Translations under genes and position numbers: made by a program | The notes under the pieces: generated by a model | What the model was told of the DNA's origin: nothing | Seen by the model: the letters and a program-made list of their open reading frames with translations, nothing else | Database searches by the model: none | Source of the DNA: Spirochaetia bacterium | Lineage (GTDB): Bacteria > Spirochaetota > Spirochaetia > Treponematales > Breznakiellaceae | Reading direction: 5' to 3' | Assembly: GCA_026002305.1 (NCBI GenBank) | Contig: BOBI01000098.1 | Coordinates: forward strand, 1-7,047 | DNA: 7,047 bases | Part shown: piece by piece, positions 1-4,419 of the stretch | Numbering within the stretch: the first letter of the stretch is position 1 | How the letters are laid out: each line of letters opens with the position of its first letter

Positions 1-2
1 CA

Positions 3-92
3 AAAAAGTGGACGATGCCGGTAAAGCAGTGGGGAATGGCGTTAAACCAATTCGCCATTTTGTTCGGAAATGAGCGGGTTCCGCTCTTATAG
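3..92 (+). CDS. IS256-family transposase, C-terminal end (5' part outside the window)
   Basis: The reading frame opening at position 3 ends in a TAG at 90-92 and encodes KKWTMPVKQW followed by GMALNQFAILFGNERVPLL. This matches the usual C-terminus of IS256 (mutator-type) DDE transposases, which end in a K-W-T-x-P-x-x-x-W-x-x-x-L-x-Q-x-A-I-x-F pattern with a short tail. The catalytic Asp and Glu residues lie upstream and cannot be seen, so it is unknown whether the gene is intact. An IS256-type terminal repeat follows at the expected short distance. The identification rests on about 29 residues. The pattern is distinctive, but the fragment is short. Confidence 0.72.
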   Translation, partial: KKWTMPVKQWGMALNQFAILFGNERVPLL

Positions 93-102
93 CAAAGTGC
101 TA

Positions 103-127
103 TTTACACAAAACTTCTGACAGGCTC
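103..127 (+). repeat. Probable right terminal inverted repeat of the IS256-family element
   Basis: Eleven bases after the transposase stop lies a stretch reading TTTACACAAAAC, then TTCTGACAGGCTC. From memory, IS256-family elements commonly end in this form (read inward: GAG-C/A-CTGTCAGAA...TTTTGTGTAAA). The matching left end lies outside the window, so pairing of the repeats cannot be shown. The element most likely ends near 127. Confidence 0.55.
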
Positions 128-237
128 AGGATTGATTTGCTTTCCCGAAAAGTTCTTTTCGAAAAATTATCGACTCTTGTTCATGCGGCGGTTTAAATCC
201 GCACGACCCGCTTCAATTTTACCCCGGTTACCTCCCG
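128..237. other. Gap between two insertion sequences; small hairpins, no gene seen
   Basis: This stretch lies between the presumed IS256 right end and the stop codon of the minus-strand transposase. It should contain the 3' end of the IS1182-like element, but I could not find a terminal repeat that pairs with its other side. Two short palindromes are visible: CGAAAAG-tt-CTTTTCG at 146-161 and GCGG-tttaaat-CCGC at 188-202. Neither has a T run on the minus strand that would make it a convincing terminator. Confidence 0.4.
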
Positions 238-1784
238 TTATGCAGACAATGCGGCCATTTTTGGCACGCGTTTCCCGATATTGTGCACCATGCAATACAG
301 AAGCCATTGCCCGTTCACCTTCAATTTACCCCGGAGCGTAAAACGGTTCATACCTTTGCAGTATTCTATGTCCGCAAAACACGGCTCTATTATCCGTGCC
401 CGGTGTGAATATAAGCTCCGCCCTTCTTTGCCGTCAATCCGTTCCCTCATTTTTGCGCTTAACGAATCCCTGTCGTAAATTATTGTTTTCCGCACACCCT
501 CCTGTTTACTTTTATCTTTCAGTTTTATGCACCGCTCGATCCCGGGACAGCCGCGGCATTCGCCTTCCTTCACACTGTACCGGCCGGCCTTTCTTCCATG
601 CCGTAATTTACTTTTTCCTCTATACAACAGTTTTTTACCATTAGGACAGGTATAGCTATTATCACCGTCATTGTATTTAAAGTCCCCTACCGCAAACTTC
701 CCTTTTGCAGCCTCACCGGTTTCATTTCCCGCGCCGCCCTCTTTTCTACTATTAAAACGTTCGTCGCGCCTCCGGAAATTACTGTCAGGTATTATCACGT
801 CTATGTTTTTATCTTTTGCGGCCTGCGGATTCGACTCCGAAAAATAATTCGTATCACCTAACAGCAGCGATTCTTCCGGCGTATCTTCTTTCCCGCTTAC
901 CGCCTTCATATTGTTTTCCAAATTTGTGAGCATATTCTCAAACTCTCCGCCCTCATAGCCAGTCCCAAACGCTTCCGTTGCAACGATTACCCTGGCCTTA
1001 CCGTCCGCTATCGCTATACCGTTATACCCCTGAATCACCCCGTGCGGCCCCTTTATTTTCGCGCTCTCCCTGTCCGTTACATTTGACTGCGCTTCTTTCC
1101 CCGACGCCCCTGTCTTCTTTTTTTCTCCCGTCTCTTTCAGAAAGTTTTTTATGTAGCCGGCTTTCTCCGTCAGTTTTCCCGCCGCTTTCTTTTCCCGTTC
1201 CCTTTCCGTTTCAGCCGTTTTTGTTTTCCCTCCGCCGTCCGACGCATCATTCCGGTTATGCCGGCTCACTAATCGCTCCGCCCGCTCCTCAAACCGTGAC
1301 GCTTTCTTCCCTAATTTGTCAATCGTCCCGGACCATTCCTTTCCCGCATTCGACGGCACCCGTCTATCGCAAACATCTCTTTGCCTATCAGCCCCGTCTC
1401 ATCGCATACCATCAATACTTCCACAAATATTTTTTTTATTTTCTCGCTGTGCCCGCTTACAAATGCCGCGATTGTTCCGTGATCCGCCCCGCATAATGCC
1501 CGGGCTATTATATTTTCGTGACTCAATGCTTCGAGCCGCCGTGATGACAGCAGCCCTTTTGAATACCCGAAGAATACTAATTTCAGTAACCCCCGCGGAT
1601 TTATCGCGGGCCGCCCTTCCGTATCATTTTTGTATCCGCCGTCAAACTCGCTTATGTCAAGTTTCTTTTCTACTGTTTTGTTGATGCCCCATTCCAACGT
1701 TCCGTGTATGAGTTGTTTTCTCATATCCACTGCCACAAATATACCCTGCCCGCTTTCCCTTTCGGTTGTTTTATATTTTGCCGT
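238..1784 (-). pseudogene. IS1182-like (DUF772 / DDE_Tnp_1_6 type) transposase, frameshifted
   Basis: Two overlapping minus-strand frames make up one transposase of roughly 510 residues. The 5' part (frame from 1784, first plausible start GTG at 1736) has the DUF772-type N-terminal domain, for example YKNDTEGRPAINPRGLLKL, then GLLSSRRLEAL, and reaches the first catalytic Asp in EMFAIDG. The sequence continues in another frame from 1359 as PSNAGKEWSGT, normally contiguous with the IDGCK motif in this family. That part carries the second Asp in LLGDTNYFSESN, a Cys cluster (YTCPNGKK and ECRGCPGIERC) and the last acidic motif IEPCFADIEYCKG with RFTLRGKLKVNGQW. The family usually has one uninterrupted ORF, so the shift near 1355-1361 is taken as a lesion. 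The likely original start codon at 1782-1784 reads ACG, followed by codons for AKYKTTERESGQG, a typical N-terminus of these proteins. Confidence 0.8.
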
Positions 1785-1815
1785 TCCTATATTCTATCCT
1801 ATTCTGATGTTTTTA

Positions 1816-1843
1816 GACAATCTCAACATACGCTATACGAAAT
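1816..1843 (-). repeat. dif/pdif-like XerC/XerD site 1 (XerD arm left, XerC arm right)
   Basis: Read on the minus strand, the site has a XerC-like arm ATTTCGTATAG (1843-1833), a 6-base centre CGTATG (1832-1827) and a weak XerD-like arm TTGAGATTGTC (1826-1816). The XerC arm matches the arm of site 2 at 9 of 11 positions and resembles the pdif XerC arm ATTTCGTATAA known from Acinetobacter. The XerD arm is poor, matching TTATGT only at its first two bases. The site lies just upstream of the decayed IS1182-like gene, so its outer arm may have been altered by insertion or decay. Support comes mainly from the match to sites 2 and 3. Confidence 0.45.
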
Positions 1844-1850
1844 GGGGCCA
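1829..1850 (+). repeat. Left member of the 22-bp inverted repeat flanking the PIN module
   Basis: The reverse complement of this stretch reads TGGCCCCATTTCGTAT then AGCGTA. It matches 2565-2586 at 19 of 22 positions. The repeat covers the XerC-like arm, part of the centre of site 1 and a GGGGCCA extension just inside the module, so the module ends share more than the recombination core. Confidence 0.7.
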
Positions 1851-1853
1851 AAA

Positions 1854-1879
1854 TTAGTGTATAAAAAAGTATACACTAA
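1854..1879 (+). promoter_or_regulatory. Perfect palindrome, operator-like
   Basis: A perfect 10-bp inverted repeat, TTAGTGTATA and TATACACTAA, is separated by the 6-base spacer aaaaag. It lies just upstream of the predicted -35 box of the toxin-antitoxin pair. Such palindromes commonly bind the antitoxin or toxin-antitoxin complex for autoregulation. That role is inferred here; the symmetry itself is seen directly. Confidence 0.6.
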
Positions 1880-1886
1880 AAACTTA

Positions 1887-1915
1887 TAGACAAAAGCGAA
1901 TTTACGTGTTAATAT
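1887..1915 (+). promoter_or_regulatory. Sigma-70-type promoter of the PIN operon
   Basis: TAGACA at 1887-1892 and TAATAT at 1910-1915 are separated by exactly 17 bases. The -10 box ends only 6 bases before the ATG at 1922, which puts the expected transcription start at or next to the start codon. This predicts a leaderless mRNA, in keeping with the lack of a Shine-Dalgarno sequence there. Confidence 0.6.
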
Positions 1916-1921
1916 ACAATT

Positions 1922-2362
1922 ATGAGGATATATTTAGATCATTGTGCCTATAATAGGCCATTTGATGACCAAAATAATATTAAAAACCAACTCGAAACAA
2001 CGGCAAAACTGCATATTCAGGATCAGATAAAACAGGGTAAATATGAACTGGTATGGTCCTATATGTCTGATCTTGAAAATGGCAATAATCCAAATATAGA
2101 AAATAAAAATTCAATACAACAATGGGAAAACATTGCAAAATATAAATGTAAATCATCTGAAAATATTCTGGAGCGTGGTAAAAATATAGAACGATTAAGA
2201 ATACGATCAAAAGACGCTTTACATATTTCTTGTGCCATAGAAAGCCAATGTGAATATTTTATAACCGCAGATGGTGGTTTGATGAATAAGAAAATGGATG
2301 AAATAAAAATAATCAATCCAATTGATTTTGTACGTGAAATGGAGGGAAAAGATGGTAACTGA
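1922..2362 (+). CDS. PIN-domain protein, probable VapC-like RNase toxin
   Basis: The 146-residue protein fits a single PIN domain, the metal-dependent RNase fold of VapC-type toxins. It opens with MRIYLDHCAYNRPFDDQ, whose D6 is the usual first acidic ligand. Further acidic residues stand at E52 (SDLEN), D98 (KDALHISCA, the typical helix motif) and D117 (YFITADGGL, the typical last strand). It ends with an NPIDFV strand, again typical. All four expected metal-binding positions are present, so it looks intact. The start is the ATG 6 bases after the -10 box, with no ribosome binding site. The downstream small gene overlaps it by 11 bases, which suggests translational coupling and a toxin-antitoxin operon in the order toxin first. 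The RNA target cannot be told from sequence. The gene is AT-rich compared with the flanking insertion sequences and sits inside inverted repeats, which suggests a mobile module. Confidence 0.8.
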   Translation: MRIYLDHCAYNRPFDDQNNIKNQLETTAKLHIQDQIKQGKYELVWSYMSDLENGNNPNIENKNSIQQWENIAKYKCKSSENILERGKNIERLRIRSKDALHISCAIESQCEYFITADGGLMNKKMDEIKIINPIDFVREMEGKDGN

Positions 2363-2561
2363 AACAGTATTACGGACAGAGGCAATAGATTTACTCATAA
2401 AGGCATTTGGGGTTCTTGATGCGGAACGTTTTATTACAAGTATAAAAAGTAATAATTTCGATTATACGGAATGGCATAAAAATTTATGGAAAGATAAAAC
2501 CATAGATGAAATACATAAAATGGCAACGGACTTTGAAAATAAAAAATACAATAAAGTATAA
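2352..2561 (+). CDS. Small partner of the PIN protein, probable antitoxin
   Basis: This 69-residue protein starts at ATG 2352. A strong ribosome binding site, GGAGGG at 2341-2346, lies 5 bases upstream within the end of the PIN gene. The longer frame from an ATG at 2322 is less likely because it lacks such a site. The sequence has an N-terminal helical part (LRTEAIDLLIKAFGVLDAERF, then ITSI), then FDYTEWHKNLW and TIDEIHKMATDFE. I recognise this as the style of small proteins of the form 'A-L-I-x-A-L-G-x-V-E-A-E-R-F ... F-D-Y-T-x-W' that are often encoded next to PIN proteins. No clear DNA-binding fold (ribbon-helix-helix or AbrB) can be read from sequence. The antitoxin role is inferred from size, overlap and neighbour. 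Confidence 0.62.
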   Translation: MVTETVLRTEAIDLLIKAFGVLDAERFITSIKSNNFDYTEWHKNLWKDKTIDEIHKMATDFENKKYNKV

Positions 2562-2564
2562 AAG

Positions 2565-2586
2565 TGGCCCCACTTCGTATAACATA
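2565..2586 (+). repeat. Right member of the 22-bp inverted repeat flanking the PIN module
   Basis: This begins four bases after the antitoxin stop codon and reads TGGCCCCACTTCGTAT then AACATA. It is the inverted partner of 1829-1850 (19 of 22 matches) and overlaps the left arm of site 2. A small perfect palindrome, AAGTGG-cc-CCACTT, spans its left edge (2562-2575). Confidence 0.7.
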
Positions 2587-2599
2587 CGCTATGTGCCAT
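2572..2599 (+). repeat. dif/pdif-like XerC/XerD site 2 (XerC arm left, XerD arm right)
   Basis: A 28-base site: XerC-like arm ACTTCGTATAA (2572-2582), 6-base centre CATACG (2583-2588) and XerD-like arm CTATGTGCCAT (2589-2599). From memory, the left arm differs from the Acinetobacter pdif XerC arm ATTTCGTATAA at one position and from the Bacillus subtilis dif arm ACTTCCTAGAA at two. The right arm matches the XerD arm TTATGTTAAAT at 7 of 11 positions. The 11-6-11 architecture is exact. The site lies between the toxin-antitoxin module and the nuclease module, and is opposite in orientation to sites 1 and 3. Confidence 0.6.
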
Positions 2600-2623
2600 A
2601 AAAACGCTGGAATATTTGGAAGA

Positions 2624-2649
2624 TAGCGGCGGCGTCCATGCCGCCGCTA
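2624..2649 (+). repeat. GC-rich hairpin inside the left end of module 2
   Basis: A perfect 10-bp stem, TAGCGGCGGC and GCCGCCGCTA, closes a 6-base loop, GTCCAT. It stands out in AT-rich surroundings. Its mirror-placed counterpart at 4115-4145 has the same TAGC/GCTA stem base and the loop GTCCGT. No T run follows on the plus strand, so it is not a standard terminator. It probably belongs to the module-end structure. Confidence 0.6.
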
Positions 2650-2801
2650 ATAGAAGAATGTTACGTTACCTTTTATGACAGGCATTGGTTTTCCGGTGGT
2701 TCTAAAAAACTGATAAAACATAACTTTTTCCGCAAAAACAACCTTTTTTGGTTGTAAAACAGAAAGCTCTGCAATGAGGATAATCTACGGAAGGACGGTT
2801 T
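2650..2801 (+). other. Leader region of module 2, no gene identified
   Basis: This stretch is intergenic. ATGTTACG at 2658-2665 can pair with CGTA-ta-ACAT around 2576-2585, so the recombination-like site and the hairpin could fold into one larger stem. A second hairpin, ACAACC-tttttt-GGTTGT, lies at 2738-2755. A 12-codon open frame from ATG 2674 (MTGIGFPVVLKN) has no independent support. I see no convincing promoter for the downstream gene. Confidence 0.35.
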
Positions 2802-3103
2802 ATGAACAAAAAAATTATTGGCATTTCGGTTGTACTTTTGGTGCTTTTGCGATTAGAACTATGTCGGTTTTTGCAGCCGATGATAGAGATACTGAATACG
2901 AATACACCATATCGTTTTCCTACTACTATGTAGATAGTAACGGTAAGAAAGGCAATGATTTACAGACAAAGTCTGTAACGTTATGGGCTTCTTCTGTTGC
3001 GGATGCACACGAGCAGGCAATTCGATATTGCAAAGACACCTATGGTGAACTTGCTTCTTGTGGGGCACCAAGAGTAACTGGTAGGTCTAGACCTGCTAAT
3101 TAA
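2802..3103 (+). pseudogene. Small secreted protein, frameshifted within the signal peptide
   Basis: The start is ATG 2802, with AAGGA at 2791-2795 six bases upstream. The opening residues, MNKKIIGISVVLLVLL, form a clear signal-peptide start, but that frame runs on into unrelated residues. The frame one base back continues exactly where it should: AIRTMSVFAADDRD, which gives a typical signal-peptidase site after SVFA. The mature part is about 75 residues, with an aromatic-rich strand EYEYTISFSYYYVDSNGKKG, then SVTLWASSVADAHEQAIRYC and two later cysteines. Loss of one G in the run near 2849 (ttttg for an original ttttgg) explains the break. I do not recognise the family. The mature protein would be about 8 kDa and exported. 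An alternative start at ATG 2774 keeps the mature frame open but gives a poor signal sequence, so I prefer the frameshift reading. Confidence 0.6.
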
Positions 3104-3147
3104 CTAGCTATTATCTGTGGTTGCCACCAGACACAGTTTTCTTCACT

Positions 3148-3191
3148 AAACGAAAGTCGAGCCTTTACACACAAGTTTGGCTTTCGTTTTT
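3148..3191 (+). terminator. Possible intrinsic terminator after the secreted-protein gene
   Basis: AAACGAAAG (3148-3156) pairs perfectly with CTTTCGTTT (3181-3189), and the T tract runs on to 3191. The loop is long (24 bases) but can shorten by extra GCC/GGC pairing. It is placed between the secreted-protein gene and the promoter of the nuclease-family gene. The long loop and AT-rich stem keep confidence modest. Confidence 0.42.
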
Positions 3192-3197
3192 CAGTAC

Positions 3198-3226
3198 TTA
3201 CAATTTTTCAAAATCCATGTTACACT
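3198..3226 (+). promoter_or_regulatory. Promoter of the PD-(D/E)XK gene
   Basis: TTACAA at 3198-3203 and TACACT at 3221-3226 are separated by 17 bases. The predicted start near 3233 leaves a very short leader holding AGAGG. The position directly upstream of the nuclease-family gene supports the call, but boxes of this strength can arise by chance in AT-rich DNA. Confidence 0.45.
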
Positions 3227-3241
3227 CTTTTCAAGAGGTAA

Positions 3242-4078
3242 ATGGTGATTAGATTTACAGAAACTGATAACATAATTAATATTTGCTATGATAATGTTTT
3301 CAAAGCTGTCTTTACAAAAGATAACCCGCTGTCAAGAGGTGCGCTTGAAAGGCTTATCTCGTGTCTAGTTGGTCAGGATTTGTCAGTTATTGCAATCACT
3401 TCGAATGAACCTCCAATAGACGATATGAGGGATAGGCAGATACGATTTGACATAAACTGCAGGTCCACAACCGGTGAGCCTGTCAATATTGAAATGACTA
3501 TGTATCCCGATAACTTTGAACCTGTACGATTAGAGTATTATTCTGGAAAACTTTTTACAAGCCAAGATATTAGAGGTCAAAACAAAACTTTTAACGATTT
3601 AAGATCATCGTATCAAATAACATTTTTGGTTACTGAATCATTTTTTAATGATGATGAAATTGTGCATACTTTTGAATATTACGATCAGAAGAACAAAGTT
3701 ACATTAGGCGGAAGGAGTCGAATAATAACTATTGAGCTAAACAAACTGGATAAAATCGTAGACAAGCCAGTGGAAGAAATGACGACAGCAGAGCATTGGT
3801 CTGTTTTCTTGCGATACATAACAGATACAACAAAACGTCAAAAAATAAACAAAATACTGGAAATGGAGGAGGGAATAGCAATGGCTAGTGAAGTATTGAT
3901 GACTATTAGTAAAGATGATGTGGAACGGGCAAGGCTTATGAGTGAATATAAATTCGTGACAGATCATCAAAGTCAGTTAGTGCAGACAGAAAGAAAAATG
4001 CGAAAAGAATTTTTAGATTTGTTAAAAAGTGGTAAGTCGGCAGAAGAAATGATGAAGATGTATGATGAAGAAAATTAG
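3242..4078 (+). CDS. PD-(D/E)XK nuclease family transposase-like protein (PDDEXK_2)
   Basis: This 278-residue protein belongs to the family annotated as 'PD-(D/E)XK nuclease family transposase' or Rpn-like, known for recombination-promoting endonucleases. It has the N-terminal motif YDNVFKAVF (residues 16-24). The core follows, with D70 in RQIRFDINC and E84 in VNIEMTMY, spaced as the paired acidic residues of the fold. The stretch RLEYYSGKLFTSQDIRGQ, then NKTFNDL, is characteristic. Many members have Glu-x-Gln at the second site; here the residue two after E84 is Thr. The C-terminus is Lys/Glu-rich and probably helical (about 240-278), as in relatives. The start could be ATG 3242 or GTG 3245. 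AGAGG at 3234-3238 is only 3 bases from the ATG, and the GTG gives better spacing. It has its own promoter and is the only gene of module 2 that looks intact. It could help mobilise the module, but no such link is shown by sequence. Confidence 0.8.
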   Translation: MVIRFTETDNIINICYDNVFKAVFTKDNPLSRGALERLISCLVGQDLSVIAITSNEPPIDDMRDRQIRFDINCRSTTGEPVNIEMTMYPDNFEPVRLEYYSGKLFTSQDIRGQNKTFNDLRSSYQITFLVTESFFNDDEIVHTFEYYDQKNKVTLGGRSRIITIELNKLDKIVDKPVEEMTTAEHWSVFLRYITDTTKRQKINKILEMEEGIAMASEVLMTISKDDVERARLMSEYKFVTDHQSQLVQTERKMRKEFLDLLKSGKSAEEMMKMYDEEN

Positions 4079-4114
4079 TAATTTGCAGAATGAAGCTGTA
4101 ATTGGCTAAATTGG

Positions 4115-4145
4115 TAGCCCGCCAAACGTCCGTGTTTGGCGGCTA
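4115..4145 (+). repeat. Hairpin inside the right end of module 2
   Basis: TAGCCCGCCAAAC pairs with GTTTGGCGGCTA around the loop GTCCGT. The pairing is complete apart from one bulged C. It mirrors the hairpin at 2624-2649: both have TAGC/GCTA at the stem base, a six-base GTCC-purine-T loop, and lie 16-24 bases inside a dif-like site. It also follows the nuclease-family gene by about 36 bases, but no T tract follows directly. Confidence 0.6.
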
Positions 4146-4151
4146 GCGTAG

Positions 4152-4171
4152 CAGCGTTTTTACGACACATA
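4152..4171 (+). repeat. 20-bp inverted repeat partner of 2590-2609
   Basis: The stretch CAGCGTTTTTA then CGACACATA matches the reverse complement of 2590-2609 at 18 of 20 positions. It covers the XerD-like arm plus ten bases (CAGCGTTTTT) extending into module 2. Both ends of module 2 therefore carry the same arm and extension in inverted orientation, with the hairpin further inside. Confidence 0.7.
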
Positions 4172-4189
4172 ACAAACGCTATATGAAAA
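4162..4189 (-). repeat. dif/pdif-like XerC/XerD site 3 (XerD arm left, XerC arm right)
   Basis: On the minus strand this reads XerC-like arm TTTTCATATAG (4189-4179), centre CGTTTG (4178-4173) and XerD-like arm TTATGTGTCGT (4172-4162). The XerC arm matches the site 1 arm at 9 of 11 positions. The XerD arm starts with the full TTATGT of classical dif sites. The orientation is the same as site 1 and opposite to site 2. The centre differs from that of site 1 (CGTATG) at one base. Confidence 0.57.
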
Positions 4190-4291
4190 CTGGTATTTTT
4201 TCTACATACATTTGTGGTTGAAATAAATTTACAAACAGCAGGGAATTAGCCCTGCATTATGACAAAAAAAGAAGTTGTAAAGGAGTGTTTT
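4190..4291 (+). promoter_or_regulatory. Leader of the DUF4234 gene with a short hairpin
   Basis: Upstream of the split gene lies a perfect stem, GCAGGG-aattag-CCCTGC, at 4238-4255, without a T tract. AAGGAG at 4280-4285 is a strong ribosome binding site 6 bases before ATG 4292. An in-frame ATG at 4259 exists but has only the hairpin in front of it, so 4292 is the better start. No clear -35/-10 pair was found. Confidence 0.4.
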
Positions 4292-4352
4292 ATGTTAAAG
4301 AAAAGAGGGTTGGCAAGTTATATACTTTTGTCAATCATTACAGGTGGAATCT
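4292..4352 (+). pseudogene. DUF4234 membrane protein, 5' fragment (split by IS)
   Basis: ATG 4292 follows AAGGAG and opens MLKKRGLASYILLSIITGGI, the start of the first membrane segment, up to the insertion-sequence boundary. Joining base 4352 to 5699, with one copy of the target duplication removed, restores an unbroken frame of 132 residues through IYGLWRIHIIAKDVNLMC. That is the typical start of DUF4234 proteins (a membrane segment, then a G-x-Y-G-L-W-x-x-x-I/V-x-K-D-V-N pattern). The insertion is therefore recent enough that no other damage has accumulated in this gene. As it stands, the fragment reads straight into the insertion sequence. Confidence 0.85.
4334..4352 (+). repeat. Target-site duplication, left copy (19 bp)
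   Basis: The 19 bases ATCATTACAGGTGGAATCT are repeated perfectly at 5680-5698, on the other side of the IS1202-type element. Because the outer bases are T on one side and A on the other, the element could also be scored as starting with TGT, leaving a 17-bp duplication. Confidence 0.95.
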
Positions 4353-4403
4353 GTCAACGTTCAATAGAAATGTCCCCTATTTGCGTTCAATAGAAATGTC
4401 CCC
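4353..4403 (+). repeat. Left terminal region of the IS1202-type element with two iterated motifs
   Basis: Two direct copies of GTTCAATAGAAATGTCCCC lie at 4359-4377 and 4385-4403 (CGTTCAATAGAAATGTCCCC when one more base is included in each). They are spaced 26 bases apart. The same motif, CCAATAGAAATGTCCCC, occurs inverted at the other end. These are likely transposase binding sites. Confidence 0.75.
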
Positions 4404-4419
4404 TTTTGTCCATACAGAC

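Noticed and set aside
36..60. Hairpin AATGGCG-CGCCATT as a regulatory element
   Set aside because: It lies inside the coding end of the IS256-type transposase and has no T tract, so chance within coding sequence is likelier.
1355..1361. Programmed -1 frameshift in the IS1182-like transposase
   Set aside because: The shift point (GACGGGTGCCG) lacks a slippery heptamer, family members normally have one ORF, and two residues of the conserved motif would be missing. Decay is simpler.
978..1684. Long plus-strand open frames opposite the IS1182-like transposase
   Set aside because: They are Pro/Ser/Leu-rich shadows of the minus-strand coding sequence, without ribosome binding sites or recognisable motifs.
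113..1813. Terminal inverted repeats of the IS1182-like element (AAAACTTCTGACAGG against the region near 1800)
   Set aside because: About 11 of 15 bases match, but the left copy belongs to the IS256-type end, so the match is probably chance. I left the IS1182-like boundaries open.
2577..2665. Integron attC site (AACATACG-type start, central hairpin, GTTACGT-like end)
   Set aside because: The supposed ends match the attC core (RYYYAAC and GTTRRRY) imperfectly, the two sides of the hairpin are very unequal in length, and site 3 cannot be read as an attC in the same orientation. An 11-6-11 dif-like layout explains all three sites better. No integrase gene is in the window.
4259..4291. Upstream in-frame start for the DUF4234 gene adding MTKKEVVKECF
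   Set aside because: No ribosome binding site precedes it, whereas ATG 4292 has AAGGAG at ideal spacing and gives the usual N-terminus.
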